Positions 1-8,645 of a stretch of DNA of 64,000 nucleotides are shown here, in pieces. Source of the stretch: JAFGLZ01 sp964622545 (GTDB lineage Bacteria > Planctomycetota > Phycisphaerae > UBA1845 > JAFGLZ01). Within the stretch, counting starts at the first letter, position 1. The number at the start of each line of letters is the position of its first letter. Location: NCBI GenBank assembly GCA_964622545.1, contig CAZUQM010000017.1, forward strand, positions 1 through 64,000, given 5' to 3'. The notes under the pieces are model-generated. The model made no database searches and was not told the DNA's origin. It was given only the letters and a program-made list of their open reading frames with translations. Both the position numbers and the translations under genes were made by a program.

Positions 1-81
1 CTGGCCTACCATGCGGCCGTCCTGCGTGGCTGCAACGTCGACAAACCCCGCAACCTGGCCAAGAGCGTGACGGTGGAGTAG
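1..81 (+). CDS. glmS: Glutamine--fructose-6-phosphate aminotransferase (isomerizing), C-terminal end only
   Basis: Only the last 26 codons and the TAG stop are present. They end in PRNLAKSVTVE, the invariant C-terminus of GlmS, preceded by the conserved region before the C-tail of the second SIS domain. GlmS makes glucosamine-6-phosphate from fructose-6-phosphate and glutamine, feeding peptidoglycan and lipid A synthesis in the cytoplasm. The rest lies off the left edge. The lpxD/lpxI genes further right use the same hexosamine supply, but that is pathway knowledge and not linkage. Confidence 0.93.
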   Translation: MAYHAAVLRGCNVDKPRNLAKSVTVE

Positions 82-302
82 ACGGCGCACGGGCAGACGG
101 GGGCGTTGTTACGAGATCCGGCAGCCGGCTCACAGCCGTACAAGAAGTGCCTTCCTTACGAAGAGATGTGACTGCGACCCCGGCCAGAAAACCCTTTCAA
201 GACAACACGGGCCGATGTCTGCCGGATCCCACAAGTTTCACGAATTCCTAACACGCCCTTACGCGCGACCCCACATTATCGGGCCATACTCATAGGCAGA
301 TA

Positions 303-471
303 GCCAAGAGGTTAGGATCCGCGTGAGGCATGTTCAACCCGGAGAGGTATAGAAGCAGCCACCACTATCATCACACTATGCCCGCAAGCACTGATCAAGC
401 CACCGTCGGGACCTCATAGGTCACAGAGCCTCATGCGGCGCCCCCCGGCCACACCGGGGGGCACTTTTTTT
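303..471 (+). ncRNA. Candidate structured RNA ending in an intrinsic terminator; possible SRP-RNA-like
   Basis: The stretch downstream of glmS has no convincing reading frame but ends in a very strong terminator. Around 336-364 it contains AACCCGG, AGAGG, then AGAAGCAGCCAC. The order and spacing resemble the AGG / AGCAG internal loop of bacterial 4.5S (SRP) RNA, but the apical helix would be about 4 nt shorter than usual. GGCAT near 328 and ATGCC near 388 could pair around this core. The lower helix does not fold well by eye, so the family is uncertain. It could also simply be a long glmS 3' untranslated region. Confidence 0.3.
440..471 (+). terminator. Rho-independent terminator
   Basis: A 9-bp perfect stem (GCCCCCCGG / CCGGGGGGC) with a 5-nt loop CCACA is followed by a run of seven T. 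It is oriented to end plus-strand transcription from glmS or from a small RNA between glmS and here. Confidence 0.88.
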
Positions 472-566
472 GCGCCGATGACCCGGCACGTCCCGCGGCC
501 GCCTGGTACCCGACCACACTGGTCTTCGTGGGTTCCGATCAGGAGGGCGAGACGCCACTCAGAGCA

Positions 567-626
567 GCGACCGTGAGGGAGCTGTGTTGTTGGAGCGTTT
601 GAACAGCAACGCTCCCTCACGGTCGC
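567..626. repeat. Dispersed intergenic repeat with 16-bp perfect inverted arms
   Basis: Arms at 567-582 (GCGACCGTGAGGGAGC) and 611-626 are exact reverse complements, enclosing 28 nt. The core GCTCCCT(C/G)ACGGTCGCG recurs at 47211-47227 and, reversed, at 53699-53713, with a shortened match at 53953-like sequence near 63953-63965. The immediate left flank (519-550) also resembles 53490-53520. This is a repeat family, not a gene. Confidence 0.75.
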
Positions 627-784
627 GTCTCCGGCGCGACATCGATCCGAAGTCGGAGCGTCTCCGACGGCGACCCCGAAGCCGGGGAAGCGACAGATTC
701 TATTGGGTTGGACCACAAGGTAGTCCGACTCATTTGACTGTGTCGGTCCGCTGGGTGCCATGGGCCCATTTGCCTGCCCCTGCG

Positions 785-811
785 GCCACTGGCGGTCGAG
801 CCGCTAGTGGC
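785..811. repeat. REP-like palindrome
   Basis: GCCACTGGCGG and CCGCTAGTGGC form an 11-bp stem with one mismatch around a 5-nt loop. Related GTGCCACTGGC sequence appears near 39170 and 47140-47160, again only between genes. This behaviour is typical of REP-type palindromes. Confidence 0.55.
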
Positions 812-1032
812 ACCCGGAACGGTTTGCCTTCGTGACCAACCATGCCGATCCGAACCTACAAGAATGAATGTGGTGAGGCACTAGGGGCGTCGAGGCCCCG
901 GCGCGCCGGCGTGGACCTTCGCCCACACGACGAGAAGGTTGACCCGTTCGCTCGACGCCGCGAAGATGCCGTGCGGTCCTCACGACCTGATCACAGACGG
1001 GTCCCTTCCTCGTTACTCGGAGCCCCACGACC

Positions 1033-2517
1033 ATGGACACGACACGAGCCCACGCCAAGTCGACCGCACGCCTCATCGGTCTACTGGCCCTGATCGTCCT
1101 GGCCGCGCCGATGCCGGCCACGGAGGCCGCGGCCCGGCAAGATCGCCCCAACGTCCTCTTCATCGCCATCGACGACCTCAACGACTGGACCGGCGCCCTG
1201 GGTGGACACCCCGACGTCAAGACGCCCCACCTCGATCGGCTTGCCGGTCGCGGCGTGCTCTTTGCCAGCGCCCACTGCGCCGCGCCCGCATGCAATCCGT
1301 CCCGCGCGGCCTTGATGACGGGCATCCGGCCGTCGACCTCCGGCGTCTACAAGAACCCGAACCCCTGGCGCAAGAGCCCGGTGCTGGCCGATGCGGTCAC
1401 CCTGCCGCAGCACTTCACCGCCCACGGCTATCTCTCCATCGGCAGCGGCAAGATCTACCACGGGCGCTTCCCCGACCCGGCCTCCTGGCAGGCCTACTGG
1501 CCCTCGCAGAGACAGAACAAGCCCGCCGACCCGATGCCGCCCCGGTCCAAGATGCCCCTCAACGGCATCCCCAGGACCGCGCACTTCGATTGGGGCCCGA
1601 TCGACGCCACGGACAAGAAGATGGGCGATTCGCAGGTGGCCGACTGGGTGATCAGCCAGCTCAACAAGAAGCACGACAAGCCGCTGTTCCTGGCCTGCGG
1701 CTTCTTCCGCCCGCACCTGCCGTGGTACGCGCCCAAGAAGTACTTCGACATGTATCCGCTGGATGAGATCACGCTGCCGAACGTCAAAGAAGACGACCTG
1801 GAGGACGTGCCGCCGATCGGCAAGCGGATGGCCAAACCCCAGGGCGACCATAGAAAGGTCACGATTCACAACGAGTGGCGCAAGGCCGTCCAGGGCTACC
1901 TGGCGAGCATCACCTTCGTCGACACCTGCGTGGGGCGCGTGATCGACGCCCTCGACAAGAGCCCGTACCGCGACAACACCGTGATCGTGCTCTGGTCGGA
2001 CCACGGCTGGCATCTCGGCGAGAAGCTCCACTGGCGGAAGTTCGCGCTCTGGGAGGAAGCCACGCACAACCAGTTGATGGTCGTCGCACCCGGCGTGACC
2101 AAGCCCGGAGGTCGGTGCGACGCGCCGGTGAGCCTCATCGACATCTACCCGACACTGATCGAGCTGTGCGGCCTGCGAAAGAACGACGCGCTCGAGGGCG
2201 TGAGCCTCGTGCCGCTGCTGAAGAATCCGAAGGCCGAGTGGGATCGGCCGGCCCTGACCACGCACGGACGCAACAACCACTCGGTGCGGTCGAGGCACTG
2301 GCGGTATATCCGATACGCCGACGGCAAGGAGGAGCTCTACGACCATCGCACCGATCCGATGGAGTGGACGAACCTGGCCGACGACCCGAAGCACGCCGAC
2401 GTCAAGCGGCAACACGCCAAGTGGCTGCCGAAGACGAACGTCAAGGAGATCGAGCGCGTCGGCAAGCACGGCAAGAAGAAGGCCGGCGGCTCGCGACAGA
2501 AGCAGCGTAAGAAGTGA
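1033..2517 (+). CDS. Secreted sulfatase, iduronate-2-sulfatase-like
   Basis: A type I arylsulfatase-family enzyme that hydrolyses sulfate esters, probably on an extracellular or periplasmic glycan. Residues 14-35 form a Sec signal peptide. The metal-binding IAIDDLNDW (residues 44-52, D47/D48) is followed by C87-N-P-S-R91, the C-x-P-S-R motif whose Cys is oxidised to formylglycine. The later SDHGWHLGE and LWEEATHN segments fit the iduronate-2-sulfatase branch. The length (494 aa) is normal, and the C-terminus ends in a Lys/Arg-rich tail. No maturation enzyme lies in the window. The ribosome site before the chosen ATG is weak. It is convergent with the permease, 12 bp apart. Confidence 0.93.
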   Translation: MDTTRAHAKSTARLIGLLALIVLAAPMPATEAAARQDRPNVLFIAIDDLNDWTGALGGHPDVKTPHLDRLAGRGVLFASAHCAAPACNPSRAALMTGIRPSTSGVYKNPNPWRKSPVLADAVTLPQHFTAHGYLSIGSGKIYHGRFPDPASWQAYWPSQRQNKPADPMPPRSKMPLNGIPRTAHFDWGPIDATDKKMGDSQVADWVISQLNKKHDKPLFLACGFFRPHLPWYAPKKYFDMYPLDEITLPNVKEDDLEDVPPIGKRMAKPQGDHRKVTIHNEWRKAVQGYLASITFVDTCVGRVIDALDKSPYRDNTVIVLWSDHGWHLGEKLHWRKFALWEEATHNQLMVVAPGVTKPGGRCDAPVSLIDIYPTLIELCGLRKNDALEGVSLVPLLKNPKAEWDRPALTTHGRNNHSVRSRHWRYIRYADGKEELYDHRTDPMEWTNLADDPKHADVKRQHAKWLPKTNVKEIERVGKHGKKKAGGSRQKQRKK

Positions 2518-2529
2518 CGGTGCTCTCGG

Positions 2530-3903
2530 CTACCCGCGTTTCGGCGTGTCGACCCGCCGGCGAACGACCGCCTGCCAGATGAAGTAGATCGGCACGCCGG
2601 CCAGAATCGAGCCCACGCTGATCGACGACCATATCGGCTCCTGACGGAACGCGAAGACGATCATCCACACCACGCAGATCAAAAACAGCAGCGGCGTCAC
2701 CGGATACAGCGGCACGCGGAAGGGCCGCGGTATCTCCGGACGTCGGTAGCGCAGCACGAACAGGACCATGATCACGAAGAACGACGAAAGCGAAAGCCCC
2801 ACACCCGCGTAGGTCAGGATGTCCTTGAACCGGCCCGAGAGCAGGATGATCAGCGTGATGGCCGCCTGCACGAGGATCGCCGTCTTCGGCGCAGCCGTCT
2901 TCGGATCGAGCCGGCCGGCCGCGGCCGGGAAGAGCCCGTCGCGCGCCATCGCATAGTAGACCCGCGGCCCGGTGAAGATGAAGACCGACAACGATGCCAA
3001 CAGCCCCGCCCCGATGCCGATCGACAGCGGCCCGGCCACCCACCTGCCCAGCAAGCGCTCCGCGGCGATGAAGGCCACCGGCTCCACGCGACTGTAGGGC
3101 ATGACCACCACGTCACCGACGGGCAGGGCGTAGATGTAGACCAGGTTCATGAGCAGGTAGAGCACCGTCACGCCGCCGCACCCGAGCAGCAGCGCGCGGG
3201 GCAGCGTCCTGCTCGGATCGCGCACCTCGCCGGCCAGGTACGTCGATGCGTTCCAGCCCGTGAACGAGAACATGACATAGACCAGGGAGATGCCCATGGC
3301 CGACCACGGCAGGGGACCCTCGGGCAGCGGGGGTACGAGCCGCTCGACGTCGCCCCGGCCCAAGGCAAGCCCCGCGATGATGACGGCCACCAACACCAGG
3401 AGCTTCAGGAGCGTCGTGATGTCCTGCACCTTGGAGCTGACGCGTTGCCCCCGCAGGTGCGCCGCCGTGAAGGCGCTGATGAAGACCACGGCCAGGATGA
3501 GCACGACCCGGTCCATGAGCGCGGCGTCGGCACCGAGCCAGGGCTCGCACAGGTACCGCGCCGCGGCATGGGCGACGATGGCCGCCGGTGCGGAAAACCC
3601 GATCAGCAGCGAGATCCATCCGTAGAGGAACGCCATCAGCCGACCGAACCCCTCACGGATGAAGACGTACTCGCCGCCGACCTCGGGCATGGCCGCGGCG
3701 AGCTCGGCGACGGTCAGCGCGCCGCACAGGGCCAGCAGGCCGCCCACCGTCCACAGCGCGAGCAGGATCGCGTGGCTGCCGGTGTCCTTGATCACGTAGC
3801 CGCTGGTCGTCAGGATGCCCACGCCGACCATGCTGGCGATGGTGACGTACGTGGTGGTCGACAGGCCCAGACCGCGCTCGAGCTGACTGTCCGGCTCCGG
3901 CAT
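2530..3903 (-). CDS. APC-superfamily amino acid permease
   Basis: A polytopic inner-membrane transporter of the amino acid-polyamine-organocation type (457 aa, about 12 hydrophobic segments). The first helix carries SMVGVGILTTSG (24-35), the unwound glycine-rich substrate segment of this family. A later FTGWNASTYLAGE stretch also matches APC permeases. I start at MPEPDSQLERG: an upstream in-frame ATG would run into the neighbouring methyltransferase and adds a non-conserved leader. It lies downstream of the methyltransferase on the same strand (68 bp gap), so they may be co-transcribed. Substrate is not predictable. Confidence 0.9.
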   Translation of the reverse strand: MPEPDSQLERGLGLSTTTYVTIASMVGVGILTTSGYVIKDTGSHAILLALWTVGGLLALCGALTVAELAAAMPEVGGEYVFIREGFGRLMAFLYGWISLLIGFSAPAAIVAHAAARYLCEPWLGADAALMDRVVLILAVVFISAFTAAHLRGQRVSSKVQDITTLLKLLVLVAVIIAGLALGRGDVERLVPPLPEGPLPWSAMGISLVYVMFSFTGWNASTYLAGEVRDPSRTLPRALLLGCGGVTVLYLLMNLVYIYALPVGDVVVMPYSRVEPVAFIAAERLLGRWVAGPLSIGIGAGLLASLSVFIFTGPRVYYAMARDGLFPAAAGRLDPKTAAPKTAILVQAAITLIILLSGRFKDILTYAGVGLSLSSFFVIMVLFVLRYRRPEIPRPFRVPLYPVTPLLFLICVVWMIVFAFRQEPIWSSISVGSILAGVPIYFIWQAVVRRRVDTPKRG

Positions 3904-3971
3904 AGCAGGTCCGTAGGCGGCGGCGCGGAGCGAGCGGCTCCCGCGCGTGCCGGGTGAGGGCTTCGTTCGGC

Positions 3972-4772
3972 CTACCGCTTCTTGAGCGTGACCCCCATGC
4001 CCGAGCCGTCCTTGTGCAGGAACAACGTCTCCAGCTCGGGATTGGTGGTGATGGCCTCGAGGTACGCCGGGTCCGCCAGCCGCGGACACATGTTATGCGC
4101 CAGGATCAGCCCGCCGGGCCTCACGAGCGGCAGCAGCTTGTTGAGATAGTCGATATAGCCCCGTTTGTCGGCGTCGAGGAAGAGCACGTCGATCGGCTCG
4201 GTGAGCTTCTTGACCGTCTCGTGCGCGTCGCCCATCACGAGCGTGACCATCCTCTCCACGCCGGCCCGCTTGAAGTTCTCGCGAGCGAGGGCGGCGCGGC
4301 CTTCGTCGATCTCGAACGTCGTCAGCTTCCCGCCGGTTTTCCGCAGGGCCAGGCAGATCCAGATGCCCGAGTAGCCGTTGGATGTGCCGACCTCCACGAC
4401 ATGCTTGGCCCCGTTCGACTCGGTGAGCAGCCGGAGCAAACGCCCATCCTCGACCGGCACGTTCATGTTGCCGCGTCGCTGGTTCTCGTCGAGGAAGGTC
4501 AGCACGTCGAGGATCTTCTTCTCGGCCTCGTCCTTGGCCAGGGGTGGTGCATTCTTGATCTCGACGCCGCCGCGGTCACGACGGACGGAACGACCCCGGC
4601 CACGTCGTGCCTGGGCGAGCTGAACGCCCGGCGCGCCGTTCGCCTCGCTGCTTTCGACCTGCTGCTTGTCCTGAGCCGCCGCCGCAGCGCGATCGTCGGC
4701 GCGCGCCGCTGCAAACAGGCCCAACATCACTGTCATCGCCAGACCGCCAAGAACACCGTGTGATAGCGTCAT
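3972..4772 (-). CDS. Exported class I SAM-dependent O-methyltransferase
   Basis: 266 aa. Residues 80-266 are a caffeoyl-CoA O-methyltransferase-type (family 3) Rossmann domain: the SAM-binding VEVGTSNGYS is at 127-136, and the FLDADKRGYIDY acidic/metal segment follows at 198-209. The usual D-N metal pair after the following strand is replaced by AHNM (225-228). The N-terminus has an apparent signal peptide (ATVMLGLFAAARA-like, about residues 10-25) and an Ala/Arg-rich spacer (25-75) before the enzyme. Start chosen because AGAGGAGA sits just upstream; a longer reading frame lacks this. Export of a SAM-dependent enzyme is unexpected; the hydrophobic leader might instead be a membrane anchor. 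Confidence 0.86.
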   Translation of the reverse strand: MTLSHGVLGGLAMTVMLGLFAAARADDRAAAAAQDKQQVESSEANGAPGVQLAQARRGRGRSVRRDRGGVEIKNAPPLAKDEAEKKILDVLTFLDENQRRGNMNVPVEDGRLLRLLTESNGAKHVVEVGTSNGYSGIWICLALRKTGGKLTTFEIDEGRAALARENFKRAGVERMVTLVMGDAHETVKKLTEPIDVLFLDADKRGYIDYLNKLLPLVRPGGLILAHNMCPRLADPAYLEAITTNPELETLFLHKDGSGMGVTLKKR

Positions 4773-5045
4773 CTCGTGTCTCCTCTGTCGTACCGACGGC
4801 GCCGCTCCCGTGCGGCAACCGCCGTTCCAGGGCACATCGGCTGATCCGCCCCCGTCAGGCGACGGCCGACCGGCAAGCATAGGTCCGTCGCGTCGAGGGT
4901 GTCAATCGAACGAACCACGATCGCCCGCGGTCCGGACCGGATGCCGGCGCACCTGACGACGGGGTTGCCTACCGAACTGGCATGCCCTACCGTTCACGAC
5001 GTACCTCGTCGCTGAAACGCATGACGCCAACTTCGGAGTCGACCC

Positions 5046-6500
5046 ATGAAGCCCAAGACCACCAGCCGTCGCCGTTTCCTCCAGTCCGCCGGCGCCGCGG
5101 CCGCGGGCCTGGCCATGCCGCGCTTTCTCTCGGCCGCCTCGAACAAGCAGCGCCCGCCGAACATCGTCTTCTTCCTGGTCGACGACCTCGGCTGGTCGGA
5201 CGTCGGCTGCTACGGCAACCGCTTCCACGAGACGCCCAACATCGATCGGCTTGCTTCGCAAGGGATGCGCTTCACCGACGCGTACGCCGCGTGCCCGGTG
5301 TGCTCGCCGACGCGCGCCAGCATCATGACCGGCAAGTACCCGGCCCGGCTCGACCTGACCGACTTCATCCCGGGTCACTGGCGGCCGTACGAGAAGCTCC
5401 GCGTGCCGGACAACATCCTCCAACTGCCGCACGAGGAGGTGACGATCGCCGAGGCCCTCAACCCGGCCGACTACGTCACGGCCAGCCTGGGCAAGTGGCA
5501 CCTCGGCGGACGGAACTGGTTCCCGCCCTCGCAGGGGTTCGACGAATCGATCGTGACGGGAGGTCGCCACTTCGCGCCGCACTTCCGGACCACGCCCAAG
5601 ATGGACCTGCCCGAGGGCACCTACCAGGCCGACTTCCTCACCGACCAGGCCGAACGGTTCATCCGTCAGAACAAGGACAAGCCGTTCATGCTCTACCTGT
5701 CGCACTTCGCGGTGCACATCCCGCTCCAGGCCAAGAAGAAGACCATCGAGAAATACGAGGCCAAACCCAAACCGCCGACGGGCGTGAACAACCCGACCTA
5801 CGCGGCGATGGTCGAGCACGTCGATGACAGCCTCGGCCGGGTTATGAAGGTGCTCGACAAGCTGGGGCTGACCGACGAGACGATCCTTGTCTTCTTCTCG
5901 GACAACGGCGGGCTGCGGCAGCACTTCAAGAAGATCGGCCCGATCGTGACCTCCAACGCGCCGCTACGCGATGAGAAGGGCACCCTGTACGAGGGCGGCA
6001 TCCGCGAGCCGCTCATCGTCCGCTGGCCCGGCAAGGTCCAACCCGGCAGCGTCTGCGACTCACCCGTCACGAGCGTCGACTTCCTGCCGACGTTCACCGA
6101 CATCGTCGGCCGGCCCACGCCGCCCAACGTCGACGGCGAGAGCCTCCGGCCGCTGCTGACGGAGACCGGCACGCTCCAGCGCGACGCCATCTACTGGCAC
6201 TACCCGCATTACCACCACTCGACGCCGGCCGGGGCGATCAGACGGGGCGATCTCAAGCTCATCGAATTCTACGAGGACGGCAAGCTCGAGCTCTACAACC
6301 TCCGCGAGGACATCGGCGAGCAGCACAACCTCGCCGACACGATGCCCGACAAGGCCCGCGACCTGCAGAAGCAGCTCGCCGCCTGGCGAAAGAGGGTGGA
6401 CGCCAAGATGCCCACGCCCAACCCGAACCACGATCCCGAGCGGGCGCACGAGTGGGGCGATCCGCGCGAGCGGATCAAGCTGCGGGAGAAGAAGGGATGA
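5046..6500 (+). CDS. TAT-exported arylsulfatase
   Basis: 484-aa formylglycine sulfatase. The N-terminus has a twin-arginine signal: SRRRFLQ at 7-13, then an Ala-rich hydrophobic stretch ending near residue 31. Such signals export folded, cofactor-loaded proteins. The metal-binding FFLVDDLGWSD (42-52) precedes C86-S-P-T-R90, the formylglycine motif. Lys/His segments such as SLGKWHLGG and the late SDNGGL match arylsulfatase A-type enzymes. Its stop overlaps the start of the LamG/BNR gene by ATGA, so the two are translationally coupled and probably attack the same sulfated glycan. Confidence 0.94.
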   Translation: MKPKTTSRRRFLQSAGAAAAGLAMPRFLSAASNKQRPPNIVFFLVDDLGWSDVGCYGNRFHETPNIDRLASQGMRFTDAYAACPVCSPTRASIMTGKYPARLDLTDFIPGHWRPYEKLRVPDNILQLPHEEVTIAEALNPADYVTASLGKWHLGGRNWFPPSQGFDESIVTGGRHFAPHFRTTPKMDLPEGTYQADFLTDQAERFIRQNKDKPFMLYLSHFAVHIPLQAKKKTIEKYEAKPKPPTGVNNPTYAAMVEHVDDSLGRVMKVLDKLGLTDETILVFFSDNGGLRQHFKKIGPIVTSNAPLRDEKGTLYEGGIREPLIVRWPGKVQPGSVCDSPVTSVDFLPTFTDIVGRPTPPNVDGESLRPLLTETGTLQRDAIYWHYPHYHHSTPAGAIRRGDLKLIEFYEDGKLELYNLREDIGEQHNLADTMPDKARDLQKQLAAWRKRVDAKMPTPNPNHDPERAHEWGDPRERIKLREKKG

Positions 6501-8638
6501 CCGTCATGAAAAACCGGCGTCGGTGCTCAACCGGCCTGATCGCCTTCGCCGCGGTGGTGCTGGCCGTCCCAGGGGCGGCGCGCGCCGCGAAGGACGACCT
6601 CGACCCGCCAGCCAGAGCCCACCTCCAACTCTGGCTGCGAGCCGACACCGGCGTGGAGCAAAGCGGTGGCAAGATCACCGTGTGGCGCGACCAATCCGGC
6701 CAAAGCAACGACGCCAAGGCCTCCGGCAAGACCGCACCCGCGTTGGACGCCACCGGCCTCCGCGAAGGACCCGCCGTCTGCTTCGACGGCGTCGACGATC
6801 ACATGAGTATCGCCCACCGTCCGGAGCTCAACGCCGACGACGGCCTCACCGTCATCTGCGTCTACCGCTATACCGACGGCTTCCGTATCCTCCAGAAGAA
6901 GGACGACGACCACGGCCTCACGCCGGATAGCTGGTTTCTCAGCCCCGGCGCGGGTCTCGGCGTGGCCGGCCATTACCCCAAGAGCCGCTACTTCCCTCGC
7001 CGGCCGGTCTTCTTGCAATCCAGCGTGTACGATCCGGCCTCAGGCACGATCCGGGTCTTCAGCAACGGCCAGCCGACGGCGCAGCTCGAAGACGTCCCCC
7101 AGGCCCGGCCGAACACCGACCCGCTCTACGTCGGCAAGCGCCACCTGCCCAAGGCCACGCAGGGACACCTGAAGGGCTGCATCGCCGAGCTGCTGGTCTA
7201 CAACGCCGCCCTGCCCGACGCCGACCGCAAGCAGATCGAGCAAGCCCTCCGGAAGACATACCGCGTCATCAGCTACGGCCAGGAGACGCTGAAGGTATCG
7301 CGCGTCATCCCCGGCAACCGCCAGGTGACCGTGGAGTGGCGACGACCCGAAAAGGTCGATGCGGCGAGCAACCTGCACTACGTCGTCGAGGTCAAGCACC
7401 GCCACGCACCCTGGACCCAGGCCGTCCGCCGGGAGCGGTCCGCCTCCGCCCGCAGTGCGACGATGACCGACCTGCTCAACCACGCGGACTACGCGCTGCG
7501 CGTCTGGGCCCAACAGGACGGCTCGCAGAAGCCGCTCGCCGAAAGCGCCGAGCGACTCGTCAGCCCCGCGGACGTGCCGGGCATCGTCATCGACTACGTC
7601 CACAAGGACGAAACGTTCTACATGAACAAGGGCGTCTACATCGGCAGCCCGTCGATCGCCCGCCTGCCCGACGGCCGGTTCCTCGCCAGCCACGACCTGT
7701 TCGGTTGCGGATCGCACGACGTCTCGCGGATCTTCCGCTCCAACGACGGGGGACGGACGTGGCGGCATGTGTCGGACCTGGAGCAATGCTTCTGGGGCAA
7801 GCTGTTCGTCCATCGCGAGAAGCTCTACATGCTCGCGTGCAGCCGGCGCTTCGGGGACATCGTCATCCGCCGTTCGCCCGACAGCGGCAAGACGTGGACC
7901 GATCCGGCCGTCATCGTCAAAGGGCTTTGTCACAAGGCCCCCGTCCCGCTGAAGGTGCATCGCGGCCGGCTCTGGACGTGCGTCGAGTACAAAGATCCCG
8001 CCTTCCGCGCGATGGTCATCTCGGCCCCCGTCGAAGCCGACCTGATGCAGCCGAGCAACTGGACCGTCAGCGAGCCGCTCAGCTACGACCCCAACTGGGC
8101 CCCGAAGGGCTGGACACCCAAGCGGGGGCACATCAGCGAGGGCAATGCCGTCGTCGACCCGCAGGGCAACCTGCTGAACGTTCTCCGCTACAATCCGCCG
8201 CCCCATTACGGCAAGGCCGTCGTGCTCGACATCCCCGACGACGGGCGATCGCTATCGTTCAACCGGACGATGGATTTCCCCGGCAGCCTGACGAAGTTCA
8301 CGATCCGCCGGCATCCGGAGACGGGCGTGTACTGGTCGCTCGTCAATCGCGTACCCAAGCCGAGGAACGGCATGTGGGCGTGCCGTAACGTGCTCTCGCT
8401 GGTCCAGTCCGACGACTTCGAGCACTGGGCGCCCGTCTGCGACGTCCTTCGCGACGACCGCGAATTCGCGCCGAAGTACACGGGCTTTCAGTACATCGAC
8501 TGGCTCTTCGACGGCGACGACATCGTGTACGTCTGTCGCATGGGCTACAACGGCGCGCACAACTTCCACGATGCGAACCACCTGACCTTCCACCGTATCA
8601 AGGATTATGCCAAACGGCGGCCTTCGTACGGACCGTGA
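6497..8638 (+). CDS. Secreted LamG / BNR sialidase-fold protein
   Basis: 713 aa. A signal peptide ends near ARA-A (residue 30). Residues 40-250 are a concanavalin/LamG-like domain (LWLRADTG start), about 255-345 look fibronectin-like, and the remainder is a BNR/sialidase-type beta-propeller with Asp-boxes at 415-422 (SNDGGRTW) and 460-467 (SPDSGKTW). This fold occurs in exo-sialidases and in other glycan-binding or hydrolysing proteins; I cannot identify the sialidase Arg triad, so activity is uncertain. The ATG overlaps the sulfatase stop (ATGA). A second ATG nine bases later is also possible. Confidence 0.85.
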   Translation: MTVMKNRRRCSTGLIAFAAVVLAVPGAARAAKDDLDPPARAHLQLWLRADTGVEQSGGKITVWRDQSGQSNDAKASGKTAPALDATGLREGPAVCFDGVDDHMSIAHRPELNADDGLTVICVYRYTDGFRILQKKDDDHGLTPDSWFLSPGAGLGVAGHYPKSRYFPRRPVFLQSSVYDPASGTIRVFSNGQPTAQLEDVPQARPNTDPLYVGKRHLPKATQGHLKGCIAELLVYNAALPDADRKQIEQALRKTYRVISYGQETLKVSRVIPGNRQVTVEWRRPEKVDAASNLHYVVEVKHRHAPWTQAVRRERSASARSATMTDLLNHADYALRVWAQQDGSQKPLAESAERLVSPADVPGIVIDYVHKDETFYMNKGVYIGSPSIARLPDGRFLASHDLFGCGSHDVSRIFRSNDGGRTWRHVSDLEQCFWGKLFVHREKLYMLACSRRFGDIVIRRSPDSGKTWTDPAVIVKGLCHKAPVPLKVHRGRLWTCVEYKDPAFRAMVISAPVEADLMQPSNWTVSEPLSYDPNWAPKGWTPKRGHISEGNAVVDPQGNLLNVLRYNPPPHYGKAVVLDIPDDGRSLSFNRTMDFPGSLTKFTIRRHPETGVYWSLVNRVPKPRNGMWACRNVLSLVQSDDFEHWAPVCDVLRDDREFAPKYTGFQYIDWLFDGDDIVYVCRMGYNGAHNFHDANHLTFHRIKDYAKRRPSYGP

Positions 8639-8645
8639 CGGGCGC

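Larger units (their letters stand above)
82..1032. other. Long intergenic region with dispersed repeats
   Basis: No coding gene is supported. Besides the candidate RNA and terminator it holds a block at 519-626 (a GTGGGTTC...GGAGGGCGAG unit plus a perfect long inverted repeat) and a separate hairpin at 785-811. Relatives of these blocks recur elsewhere in the window. Short frames on both strands look like chance frames in GC-rich DNA. Confidence 0.6.

Noticed and set aside
1081..2469. A 462-codon minus-strand frame opposite the first sulfatase
   Set aside because: Shadow of a sulfatase whose catalytic motif is intact on the plus strand.
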